DNA of 64,000 bases from JACVRM01 sp036824245 (GTDB taxonomy: Bacteria; Actinomycetota; Thermoleophilia; Gaiellales; Gaiellaceae), in NCBI GenBank assembly GCA_036824245.1, contig DAITAO010000006.1, forward strand, positions 11,651 to 75,650, given 5' to 3'. The translations under genes and the position numbers were made by a program. Under the pieces are notes generated by a model. The model did not search any database. It was not told the DNA's origin and was given only the letters and a program-made list of their open reading frames with translations. How positions within the stretch are numbered: position 1 is the stretch's first letter; each line of letters starts with the position of its first letter. This document shows positions 1-7,689 of the stretch, piece by piece.

Positions 1-1173
1 GACGAGGAGCAGCTGCCCCCCACCGTGCAACTCGGCGACCGCACGTTCGCGATCGAGCGGGCGATCGAGCAGGCCGGCGACGAGGTGCGGCTCGTACGGC
101 TGCCGTACGACGAGGCGCAGCGCCAGCTCGAGACGGGCCGCGTCGTGGCGCTCGTCCGCGTGCCCGAGGGCTTCCTCGACGACCTGCGCGGCATGGTGCG
201 CAGTCCCACGCTCGAGCTGGAGACGAGCCCGAGCCCCTTCTCGTCACGCGTCGTGCGGGAGGTGCAGGCGCTCGTCTATACGCTCAACCGGCGACTCCAG
301 GGGGCGTACATCGACTCGAATCTGGGATACGTGAGCCTGCTGCTGCGCGGCGGCAGCGGCTCATTCCTGGGGCGTGAGTTCGACGTGCTGGGCCTGGAGC
401 GGACGGACGCGTTGCTCGGTCGCGTGCCGCAGAGCGCCGAGGTGCGCGAGGTGCGCGCGTTCGTCGATGCGGCACGGCTCGCCCTCGCGCAGACGGACGA
501 TGCCCTGCGCGCCACGGCCAATCCGATCGAGCTCGTGCGCAAGCCGGAGCGCGGTCGTACCTGGGCCTTCTCGGCCCAGGTGCAGGCGTATGCACTGACG
601 CTCACTGTCGGGCTGCTCGCGTTGCTCATCGCGACGGGCTCACTGGCTGCGGAGCGCGAGGAGAACGTGGTCGGCCGCCTCGCGCGAGGGCTTGCGGGGC
701 TGAGCGACGTCGTGGCGGCCAAGGTGGCACTTGCTGCGCTCGTCGCGCTCGTACTCGGCCTCGCGTTGACGCTCGCGCTGGGGATCGCGGTCGAGCTGGG
801 CGACGTGCGCGGCGGCCAGCCCTGGGCGCGCGTGCCCCTCGTGGCCGGCGGTCTCGTGCTCGCGGGCGCCGCACTCGGTGGGCTCGGAGCGCTCATCGCG
901 GGCGTGGGCCGCGAGGCGCGGACGGCGCTGCTCGCCGCCGTCGCCCTCGCATTGCCTCTGGCCTTTCTCGCCGTCGTTCCATCGGACGTGCTCCCCGTGG
1001 CAGGCTCCATCGGCGATCTCTTTCCCGTCGAGCACGCGGTGCGGTTCTTCAGCTCTGCTCTCTACGACGCCGATCCCTGGCGGGAGGTGGCGGTTGAGGC
1101 CACATGGCTGCTCGCAATCGCTGCGGCGCTGACCGGCCTGGCCCGGCTCGCCGCGCGCCGGCTGCTCGTCTGA
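1..1173 (+). CDS. ABC-2 type transporter permease, 5' end outside the window
   Basis: The frame is open from base 1, so this is the 3' part of a gene beginning upstream; the first in-window start-like codon (GTG at 25) is probably internal. About 390 residues are visible. A long soluble, probably extracytoplasmic segment (roughly residues 1-190) is followed by six or so hydrophobic segments over the last 190 residues, starting with an ALTLTVGLLALLIATGSLA stretch and the family-typical 'AAEREENVVGRLARG' loop. This is the layout of ABC-2 (NatB/YhgE-like) permeases, which work with a separate ATPase to export drugs, lipids or polymers. The ATPase is not in the window, so the substrate is unknown. 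hemB starts 17 bases downstream. Confidence 0.8.
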   Translation, partial: DEEQLPPTVQLGDRTFAIERAIEQAGDEVRLVRLPYDEAQRQLETGRVVALVRVPEGFLDDLRGMVRSPTLELETSPSPFSSRVVREVQALVYTLNRRLQGAYIDSNLGYVSLLLRGGSGSFLGREFDVLGLERTDALLGRVPQSAEVREVRAFVDAARLALAQTDDALRATANPIELVRKPERGRTWAFSAQVQAYALTLTVGLLALLIATGSLAAEREENVVGRLARGLAGLSDVVAAKVALAALVALVLGLALTLALGIAVELGDVRGGQPWARVPLVAGGLVLAGAALGGLGALIAGVGREARTALLAAVALALPLAFLAVVPSDVLPVAGSIGDLFPVEHAVRFFSSALYDADPWREVAVEATWLLAIAAALTGLARLAARRLLV

Positions 1174-1190
1174 CTGCGAGAATCCGGCCC

Positions 1191-2159
1191 GTGGCCACTT
1201 TTCCTCGCACGCGCCTCCGCCGCCTGCGCCGCACCGGCGCTTTGCGCGATCTAGTGCGCGAGGCGAGGCTCGACCTGCGCGACTTCGTCATGCCGCTCTT
1301 CGTGGGCCCGAGCGCGGTTTCGAACGATGCGCTGCCCGCCATGGGGCGGCATTCGGTCGCGAGTCTCGCGCAGGAGGCCGAAGAGCTCAACGCGCTGGGG
1401 GTGCCGGCCGTCCTGCTCTTCGGAATCCCCGAGGAGAAGGACGAGGAGGGCTCGGGTGCCTGGGATTCGGACGGGATCGTGCAGCAGGCAATACGCGAGC
1501 TGCGCGCACGCACCCCCGATCTCGTCGTGCTGACCGACGTGTGCCTCTGCGAGTACACCTCGCACGGGCACTGCGGCGTTGTGGCAGCAGCCGAGAACGG
1601 AGTGCGTAACGACGAGACCCTCGAGCTGCTCGCCCGAACGGCAGTGAGCCATGCCGAAGCCGGCGCCGACGCCGTCTGTCCCAGCGACATGATGGACGGG
1701 CGCGTGGGAGCAGTCCGAGCTGCGCTCGACGACGCCGAGTACGAGGACATCCCGATCGTGTCGTACGCCGCGAAGTACGCGTCGGCTTTCTACGGCCCGT
1801 TCCGCGAAGCTGCCGAGTCGGCGCCCGCATTCGGCGACCGGCGTGGCTATCAGATGGACCCGGGCAACGTACGCGAGGCGCTGCGCGAGTGCGAGCTCGA
1901 CGTGGCAGAGGGCGCCGACCTGCTCATGGTCAAGCCAGCGCTGCCCAACCTGGACGTCATCCGCGCGGTGCGCGAGCGCTTCGACCTGCCCGTGGCCGCC
2001 TACAACGTGTCCGGGGAGTACGCGATGCTCAAGGCGGCAGCCGCGCGAGGGTGGCTGGACGAGCGGCAGGCGGCGCTCGAGTCGCTCACCGCCATCAAGC
2101 GCGCCGGAGCCGGGATGATCGTCAGCTACTGGACGAAGGACCTCGCGCGCTGGCTCTGA
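1191..2159 (+). CDS. hemB: Porphobilinogen synthase (delta-aminolevulinate dehydratase)
   Basis: Condenses two 5-aminolevulinate molecules into porphobilinogen in the cytosol, the second committed step of heme and corrin synthesis. The 322-residue length is normal. The zinc-type metal site is present (DVCLCEYTSHGHC, Cys118, Cys120 and Cys128), as are both active-site lysines: Lys195 in YAAKYAS and the Schiff-base Lys248 in LMVKPALPN. The GTG at 1191 is chosen because VATFPRTRLRRLRR matches the usual N-terminus; an upstream in-frame ATG at 1104 would add 29 residues read from inside the permease gene. A GAGAAT box lies 7 nt before the GTG, close to the leaderless-type boxes seen elsewhere in the window. 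hemL follows with overlapping stop/start. Confidence 0.96.
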   Translation: MATFPRTRLRRLRRTGALRDLVREARLDLRDFVMPLFVGPSAVSNDALPAMGRHSVASLAQEAEELNALGVPAVLLFGIPEEKDEEGSGAWDSDGIVQQAIRELRARTPDLVVLTDVCLCEYTSHGHCGVVAAAENGVRNDETLELLARTAVSHAEAGADAVCPSDMMDGRVGAVRAALDDAEYEDIPIVSYAAKYASAFYGPFREAAESAPAFGDRRGYQMDPGNVREALRECELDVAEGADLLMVKPALPNLDVIRAVRERFDLPVAAYNVSGEYAMLKAAAARGWLDERQAALESLTAIKRAGAGMIVSYWTKDLARWL

Positions 2160-3433
2160 GAACCGCGAGTGACCTGTATCGGCGCGCGCGTGAGCTGATC
2201 CCCGGCGGCGTCAACTCGCCGGTGCGCGCGATGCGGGCCGTCGGGCTCGACGAGCCCTTCTTCGTGCGCCGCGCCGAGGGCGCTTACCTCGAGGACGTGG
2301 AGGGCAACCGCTACCTGGACTGGGTGCTGTCGTGGGGGCCGCTCATCTTCGGCCACGCGGACCCGCAGACGGTCGAGGCGATTCGCGCTGCCGCGACGGA
2401 CGGAACGAGCTTCGGCGCGCCCACCGAACGCGAGGTGGAGCTCGCCGCCGAGATCGTGGACGCAGTCCCTTCTGTGGAGCAGGTACGCCTCGTCTCATCG
2501 GGCACCGAGGCGGCCATGAGCGCCGTGCGGCTTGCGCGTGCGGTCACGCGCCGCGACCGGGTGCTCAAGTTCGCGGGCTGCTACCACGGCCACGTCGACG
2601 CGCTGCTCGTCGATGCCGGCTCGGGCATCGCCACGCTCGGCATCCCGTCGACGCCCGGAGTGCCGCCTGCCGTGGCCGCCGATACCGTCGTCTGTCCGTT
2701 CAACGACCTCGACGCGGCGGCGGAGGCCGTCGCGGCCTTCGGCGAGGGGCTCGCGTGCATTTTCCTGGAGCCGGTCGCCGGAAACATGGGTGTCGTGCCC
2801 CCGGCGCCGGGCTTCCTCGAGGGCCTGCGCCGGCTCTGCGACGCGTCGGGGGCGCTGCTCGTCTTCGACGAGGTCATCACCGGCTTCCGCGTGGCACGCG
2901 GCGGCGCCCAGGAGCGCTACGGCGTGTCGCCCGATCTGACCGTCCTTGGCAAGATAGTCGGAGGCGGGCTCCCGCTGGCCGCATTCGGCGGCCGCGCCGA
3001 CCTCATGGGGCGCCTGGCGCCGGCCGGCGACGTCTACCAGGCCGGGACGCTGTCTGGGAACCCACTGGCGACCGCGGCAGGCCTCGCCGCGCTGCGCCGC
3101 CTGCGCGACCCGGCCGTGTACGCCGAGCTGGAGCGGATCGGAAGCCGGCTCGAACGCGGCTTACAGGCGGCCGTCGGAGACCAGGGCGTCGTCCAGCGCG
3201 TCGGCGCCATGCTGACGCTCTTCCTAACAGGGACAGTCACTGTCACGGACTTCGCCGGCGCGCAGCGCAGCGATACAGAGCGCTACGGCGCGCTGTTCCG
3301 TCATCTGCTCGCGGCGGGCATCTACATCGCTCCGTCGCAGTTCGAGGCGATGTTCGTCTCGCTCTCGCACGGCGACGCCGAAGTCGACCGGACGATCGAG
3401 GCGGTCCGGAGCTTCTTCGAAGCTCCGGACTAG
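2156..3433 (+). CDS. hemL: Glutamate-1-semialdehyde 2,1-aminomutase
   Basis: PLP enzyme converting glutamate-1-semialdehyde to 5-aminolevulinate, the substrate of HemB next door. It is 425 residues from the start given here, the usual family size. RARELIPGGVNSPVRAM at the N-terminus, SWGP, SGTEAAMSA, GCYHGH and the PLP lysine Lys266 in LGKIVGGGLP are all recognisable. No ATG, GTG or TTG lies in a suitable place. A CTG at 2156 overlaps the hemB stop (CTGA) and gives exactly the same distance to the ARELIPGG motif as E. coli HemL, so CTG initiation by translational coupling is the best reading; a CTG at 2150 is the alternative. A small inverted repeat, GACAGT-C-ACTGTC, lies in the coding sequence at 3232-3244. 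Confidence 0.93.
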   Translation: MRTASDLYRRARELIPGGVNSPVRAMRAVGLDEPFFVRRAEGAYLEDVEGNRYLDWVLSWGPLIFGHADPQTVEAIRAAATDGTSFGAPTEREVELAAEIVDAVPSVEQVRLVSSGTEAAMSAVRLARAVTRRDRVLKFAGCYHGHVDALLVDAGSGIATLGIPSTPGVPPAVAADTVVCPFNDLDAAAEAVAAFGEGLACIFLEPVAGNMGVVPPAPGFLEGLRRLCDASGALLVFDEVITGFRVARGGAQERYGVSPDLTVLGKIVGGGLPLAAFGGRADLMGRLAPAGDVYQAGTLSGNPLATAAGLAALRRLRDPAVYAELERIGSRLERGLQAAVGDQGVVQRVGAMLTLFLTGTVTVTDFAGAQRSDTERYGALFRHLLAAGIYIAPSQFEAMFVSLSHGDAEVDRTIEAVRSFFEAPD

Positions 3434-3436
3434 GCG

Positions 3437-3961
3437 ATGGACGTGTGGGGCACGATCGCGGCCGAAGCGGCGCACGAGAGTGAGCTCTGGCAGAGCGCCC
3501 TTCTCCCTGGCCACGAGCGTGAGCCCGTGGCCGTGTTCTCGCCTCTCGCCGAGGAGGGGCTGGCGCTCGGGCTCGAGACCATCTACGAGGGCTACCTCGT
3601 TCACTACGGTCGCTCCCGGGTGTTCGCACCGGCGGAGCGCGACACCCTGCTGCTACTGGGCGACTACCTCTACGCGCACGGGCTCGTGCGGGTCGCCGCC
3701 GTGGCAAGCCCGGCCGGGGTCGGCGACCTCGCCGAGCTGATCTCGCTCTGCGCTCTCATCCGCGCCGACGGCCGCCGCGACGACGGGCCGGCATGGGCGG
3801 GCACGGCTGCGCTGCTCGGGAACGGAGACCTGGAGCCGGCCCGTGACGCGCTGCGAGCGCGAGCCGATTCGGGCCCGCTGCTCGAGCTCGCCTGCGAAGC
3901 GGCCGGTTCCGACGCCGTCGAGCGGGCGCTCGCGGCGCACAACCGGCGGGTCGGCTCGTAA
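3437..3961 (+). CDS. Hypothetical protein downstream of hemL
   Basis: I do not recognise this 174-residue protein. It starts with ATG three bases after the hemL stop, so it is probably co-transcribed with hemBL. It has no signal peptide or membrane segment. It is rich in Ala, Leu, Glu and Arg, with a YEGYLVHYGRSRVF stretch near residue 55 and a helical C-terminal half (GDLAELISLCALIRADG). Codon use matches its neighbours, so it is a real gene. Its position suggests a link to heme or corrin metabolism, but nothing in the sequence proves this. Confidence 0.75.
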   Translation: MDVWGTIAAEAAHESELWQSALLPGHEREPVAVFSPLAEEGLALGLETIYEGYLVHYGRSRVFAPAERDTLLLLGDYLYAHGLVRVAAVASPAGVGDLAELISLCALIRADGRRDDGPAWAGTAALLGNGDLEPARDALRARADSGPLLELACEAAGSDAVERALAAHNRRVGS

Positions 3962-3964
3962 GAT
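3959..3964 (+). promoter_or_regulatory. Putative -10 box (TAAGAT), leaderless type
   Basis: TAAGAT ends 6 nt before the GTG at 3971; its first three bases are the stop codon of the preceding gene. No Shine-Dalgarno is present before the GTG. The arrangement matches the TANNNT boxes before several other genes in this window. Confidence 0.4.
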
Positions 3965-3970
3965 GCAGGC

Positions 3971-4144
3971 GTGTCGACGCTGCTCGCTTTCGTGCTTCCC
4001 CTCGCCGACCCGGCCGAGGAGGGCAGGAACGTCGTTCTGGGCATGCTGGTCGTCGGGCTCATCTTCGTCGGCGTGATCGCGCTGGGCCAGGCGGTGGAGT
4101 ATCTGGCGCATCGCCGCCAGGCCCGCCGGCGCCCGATCTACTAG
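3971..4144 (+). CDS. Small single-pass membrane protein (57 aa)
   Basis: Starts with GTG. It encodes a short N-terminal hydrophobic run (STLLAFVLPLADPAEEG), a strong membrane segment (VVLGMLVVGLIFVGVIALG, about residues 20-38) and a basic tail (HRRQARRRPIY), so the C-terminus is predicted to be cytoplasmic. Function is unknown. The short length, GC-rich third positions, clear membrane segment and -10-like box just upstream support a genuine gene. It is the last member of the hem cluster before a lower-GC stretch. Confidence 0.6.
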   Translation: MSTLLAFVLPLADPAEEGRNVVLGMLVVGLIFVGVIALGQAVEYLAHRRQARRRPIY

Positions 4145-4149
4145 CGAAC

Positions 4150-4419
4150 CTAGCCGGGAAGGCCATTCCTCGGCTGCCCCGGTTGGTCTTCAATGACCTC
4201 AATGAGCTCCAGACCTCTGCGGTTTAGCCGGAGGAGTTGTGCTGCCTCTGCTTCTGCCACGACGATCTCTTGCCCGGCGTCGTAGGCACCGCCAGGCCGA
4301 CGCGGGTCATTGGACGAGGACACAAAGTCGTGCCCCGGGCGCACCCTGAACCGGAATCGTCGCGCCAAGATGCCCCCAGCATGCGTTTCGCCAATCGAAT
4401 CGTCAAACCCTCCTAGCAC
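4150..4419 (-). CDS. Possible small phage-like protein (89 aa)
   Basis: Open frame starting with GTG on the minus strand. The C-terminal half reads like a compact folded domain: RFRVRPGHDF, PGGAYDAGQEIVV, AEAAQLLRL, GLELIEV. This resembles small phage or mobile-element proteins of the pattern 'entry motif, -AGDEIEV-, AAxLLxxG' (recalled, not searched). Third positions are clearly less GC-rich than in neighbouring genes, which suggests recent acquisition if the gene is real. The N-terminal 20 residues are doubtful and the start may lie further in. The remainder of the interval to 4486 shows nothing else. Confidence 0.4.
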   Translation of the reverse strand: MLGGFDDSIGETHAGGILARRFRFRVRPGHDFVSSSNDPRRPGGAYDAGQEIVVAEAEAAQLLRLNRRGLELIEVIEDQPGQPRNGLPG

Positions 4420-4486
4420 TCACTCGACGGCTCGTTCTGTCGCCTGGGCTGGACGGGATGGAGTGCGCGCTCCAGACTTCCGAAGC

Positions 4487-5164
4487 GTGAGAGCGCTCCC
4501 TGCCGGGACCGTCACGTTCCTGTTCACGGACGTGGAGGGCTCCACGCGGCTCCTCGGCGAGCTGGGCGGCGAGCGTTACGCGGAGTCGCTCGCCGAGCAC
4601 CGGCGGCTGCTGCGCGATGAGTTCGCGCGCCACGGCGGCGTGGAGGTGGACACACAGGGCGACGCGTTCTTCATCGCGTTCGCGCGCGCGTCGGACGCAA
4701 TTAGCGCTGCACAACGGGCACAGGAGGCGCTTTCCGCCACGTCGATCCGCGTGCGCATCGACGCTGCCGAAGAGATCGGCTTTCACTGGTGGCACGGAAC
4801 GACTCTCATCAGCGCGGCTGAATACGCAGAGCAAGCCGGGCGGATCGAAGATGCCGAGCGCTGGGCTCGCGAGGCCCTGCCGGCAGTCGTGCGGATCGAC
4901 AATCGTATGGGGGCGATCACGGCACTCGCGTTGCTGGCCCGTGTCGCAACTCGGCGTGACGAGCCGGGGAGGGCGGGCTTGCTCTGGGGTGCCGTCGAGG
5001 CGGAGGAGGCCCGCGCGCCGGTCGGCGGCTGGTGGCAGGTGGAGAGGGAGGCATTCTCGGGCCCCGTGCTGGCGGCTGCGAGCGCGCAGTTCGATCGGGC
5101 GCGCTCGGAAGGCGTGCGCTTGTCGCTCGTCCAGGCAGTGGAAGCGGCCCTTGCCGATGCCTGA
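4487..5164 (+). pseudogene. Internally deleted class III cyclase-ATPase-TPR gene
   Basis: The frame is open for 225 residues from GTG 4487, but it is a join of two distant parts of its neighbours. Residues 1-91 are the first half of a class III nucleotide cyclase domain (TVTFLFTDVEGST, DTQGDAFFIAF, up to SIRVRI). From about residue 95 it is the last 130 residues of the TPR tail (GFHWWHG, AERWAREALP, GRAGLLWGAVEAEEAR). The second half of the cyclase, the ATPase and most of the TPRs, present in the genes at 5157 and 9421, are missing. The join is in frame, so a short protein could still be made. Its stop overlaps the start of the next paralogue by 8 nt, and a CAGACT box lies 8 nt before the GTG. 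It may be a decayed duplicate or a retained minimal protein. Confidence 0.7.
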
Positions 5165-7607
5165 CCTTCCGACCGGCACGGTGACATTTCTGTTCACGGA
5201 CGTGGAGGGCTCGACGCGCCTGCTGGACGAGCTTGGCGCCGAACGGTACGCAGAGGCACTCGCCCAGCACCGGCGCGCGCTGCGCGCGTCGTTCGGCCGG
5301 CACGGCGGCGTGGAGGTCGACACCCAGGGCGACGCGTTCTTCGTCGCGTTCGCCGATGCTGCTGCGGCTGTCTCGGCCGCGGCTGACGCCGGCAGCGCGC
5401 TCGCGGCCGGGCCGATCCGTGTTCGCATCGGCGTCCACACGGGAGAGCCGCTCGTCACCGATGAGGGCTATGTCGGCATTGACGTCCATCGCGGCGCTCG
5501 CCTTGCTGCGGCCGGTCACGGCGGACAGGTGCTCCTCTCGGAGACCACGCGGGCCGCGCTCGACGGCGGCGCAGAGCTCCGCGATCTGGGCGAGCAGCGG
5601 CTCAAAGATCTCGGCGCGCCGGTCCGGATCTATCAGCTCGGCGACGGTGACTATCCACCGCTCAAGGTGCTGTACCGCTCGACGCTTCCGGTGCAGCCCT
5701 CGCCGCTCGTCGGACGCGACCGCGAGCTCGCGGAGGGGGGCAGGCTGCTCGGCGAGCACCGGCTGCTGACGCTGACCGGCGCGGGCGGCTCGGGCAAGAC
5801 GCGCCTCGCCCTGCAGCTGGCCGCCGAGGCCGCCGACGACTTTCCCGACGGCGTGTACTGGGTACCGCTGCAGGCCGTGCGAGACGCCGAGCTGGTCCTG
5901 CCCGCGGTGGCGCAGGCACTCGGAGCGCAGGGTGACCCGGCCGGGCAGGTCGCCGACAAGCGCCTCCTGCTCGTGATCGACAACCTCGAGCAGCTGCTCG
6001 ATTCGGCGCCTCAGCTCTCCGAGCTTCTGAAGAAGACGCCGAACCTCAAGCTGCTGTGCACAAGCCGCGAGCTACTGCATATCGAAGGCGAGCGCGAGTA
6101 CCCCGTCGATCCCATGCCGCTCGACGACGCCGTGCGGCTGTTCCAGGAGCGTGCCGTCCAGCACGAGCCTGCGGACGCCGTGCACGAGATCTGCCGTCGG
6201 CTCGACTGCCTCCCGCTCGCCGTCGAGCTCGCGGCGGCGCGAACGAACGTCCTCGCGCCCGCCGCGCTGCTCGACCGCCTGGGACAAGCGCTGCCAATCC
6301 TGACCGGCGGGCGTCGTGACGCTCCCGACCGCCAGCGCACGCTGCGGGCGGCGATCGATTGGAGTCACGAGCTGCTGGCGGAAGCCGAGCGTCTGCTCTT
6401 CCGTCGGCTCGCGGTCTTCGCGGGCTCGTTCGACGTGGACGCCGCCGAGACGGTCGCAGACGCGGATCTCGACGCCCTCGCTGCGCTCGTCGATAAGAGC
6501 CTGCTACGACGCTGGGAATCAGGGCGCTTCGGCATGCTCGACACGATCCATGAATACGCGCGCGAGCAGCTCGAGGCGTCCGGCGAGGCCGACCGCCTTC
6601 GTGAGCGGCACGCCGCCCACTTCCTGGCACTGGCCGAATCCGCCGGTCTGGCCGCCGAGGACGAGGTTCCGCAGCGCCACGACCTCGTCATCGCCGATCA
6701 GAGCAACATCCGTGCAGCACTCGATTTCTTCGTCCAGCGCCGTGAGGTGGAGCTCGCACTGCGCCTGGGGGTCGCGCTCGAGAACTTCTGGGTGACCAAC
6801 AATCCGGCGGAAGGTGTCCGGAGGATGGCCGCCCTGCTCGAGTGGGTCGACGAGGTTCCGCCGCTGCTCCGTGCCCGGGCGCTCCGCGTGTACTCGAGCC
6901 CCGCCGTCTTTCTCGGCCAAGTCGATGCCGCCGCAGACGCGCTCGAGCGCAGCCTGGCCGGGTTCCGGGCGCTCGGAGACGAACACGGCGTCGCGATCAT
7001 CCTGCATCGCCTGGCCGTCGGCGCCGCACATCGAGGCGACACGGCGCAGGCGCGCGCTCTGTGCGAAGAGAGCATCGCCCTGCACCGCCGATCCGGGTCG
7101 AAGAAGGGCGAATGCCAGCCGATCGGACTGCTCGCGCATCTGGAGCACGACGAAGGACGAGTCGAAGCCGCGATCGAGCTCATGACCGAGAGCGTCGCCC
7201 TGGCGCGCGACGTCGGATTCTCGTGGTGGCATTGCGGAAACGCGCTGCAGCTGGCGGAGTGGGCGCTGGAGCTGGGTAAGTCGGACGAGGCGGAACGGTG
7301 GGGAAGAGAGGCTCTGCCGGTCGCCCACGGGATAGGAGACCGTCTGCATTGCATGGGCGCACTCATGCTCCTTTCACGCCTGGCTGCAGAGGCCGGCCAA
7401 CTGGGCCGAGCTGGCCGCCTCTGGGGTGCGCTCGAGGCCGAGGAGGCGCGCGTGACCATCCCCCTGCCCCCTTGGTGGGCCGAGAATCGCGCGCTCCATG
7501 ACCCGGCCGCCGGAACCGCCGCCGATTCCGGCTTCGACGCCGGGCGTGCCGAAGGCCGACGACTCGCGCTCGACGAAGCGGTCGCCGCTGCCCTTGACGA
7601 GCCGTAA
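5157..7607 (+). CDS. Class III cyclase domain-ATPase-TPR signalling protein
   Basis: 816 residues in three parts. Residues 1-165 are a class III cyclase homology domain (TFLFTDVEGST, DTQGDAFFVAF, YVGIDVHRGAR). Next is an NB-ARC/STAND-like ATPase with P-loop GAGGSGKTRL near residue 207 and Walker B LLLVIDNLEQ near 270. A long TPR-like helical tail (about 500-816) ends in LWGALEAEEAR. The layout resembles mycobacterial Rv0386-type regulators but lacks their LuxR helix-turn-helix. The cyclase has Asp where catalytic enzymes have the adenine-binding Lys, and His where they have the transition-state Asn, so cyclase activity is doubtful. ATG 5157 overlaps the preceding frame. It probably acts in the cytosol as a nucleotide-switched sensor. 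A solute-binding protein gene follows. Confidence 0.85.
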   Translation: MPDLPTGTVTFLFTDVEGSTRLLDELGAERYAEALAQHRRALRASFGRHGGVEVDTQGDAFFVAFADAAAAVSAAADAGSALAAGPIRVRIGVHTGEPLVTDEGYVGIDVHRGARLAAAGHGGQVLLSETTRAALDGGAELRDLGEQRLKDLGAPVRIYQLGDGDYPPLKVLYRSTLPVQPSPLVGRDRELAEGGRLLGEHRLLTLTGAGGSGKTRLALQLAAEAADDFPDGVYWVPLQAVRDAELVLPAVAQALGAQGDPAGQVADKRLLLVIDNLEQLLDSAPQLSELLKKTPNLKLLCTSRELLHIEGEREYPVDPMPLDDAVRLFQERAVQHEPADAVHEICRRLDCLPLAVELAAARTNVLAPAALLDRLGQALPILTGGRRDAPDRQRTLRAAIDWSHELLAEAERLLFRRLAVFAGSFDVDAAETVADADLDALAALVDKSLLRRWESGRFGMLDTIHEYAREQLEASGEADRLRERHAAHFLALAESAGLAAEDEVPQRHDLVIADQSNIRAALDFFVQRREVELALRLGVALENFWVTNNPAEGVRRMAALLEWVDEVPPLLRARALRVYSSPAVFLGQVDAAADALERSLAGFRALGDEHGVAIILHRLAVGAAHRGDTAQARALCEESIALHRRSGSKKGECQPIGLLAHLEHDEGRVEAAIELMTESVALARDVGFSWWHCGNALQLAEWALELGKSDEAERWGREALPVAHGIGDRLHCMGALMLLSRLAAEAGQLGRAGRLWGALEAEEARVTIPLPPWWAENRALHDPAAGTAADSGFDAGRAEGRRLALDEAVAAALDEP

Positions 7608-7689
7608 GCGGAAGATCGCCGCGCGGCCACGCGTCTTGTAAATGCTCGTGCAGCGCGTGAAGATCGCGTGGCGAAACGAGGAGGATTCG

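Noticed and set aside
1889..2155. An upstream extension of hemL starting at GTG 1889.
   Set aside because: It would read out of frame through the conserved active-site region of hemB and give a non-family N-terminus.
3232..3244. GACAGT-C-ACTGTC in hemL as a clear insertion like the one in the cyclase gene.
   Set aside because: The surrounding residues (LTGTVTVTDF) are within one residue of normal HemL spacing, so an insertion cannot be claimed; listed only as a related motif.
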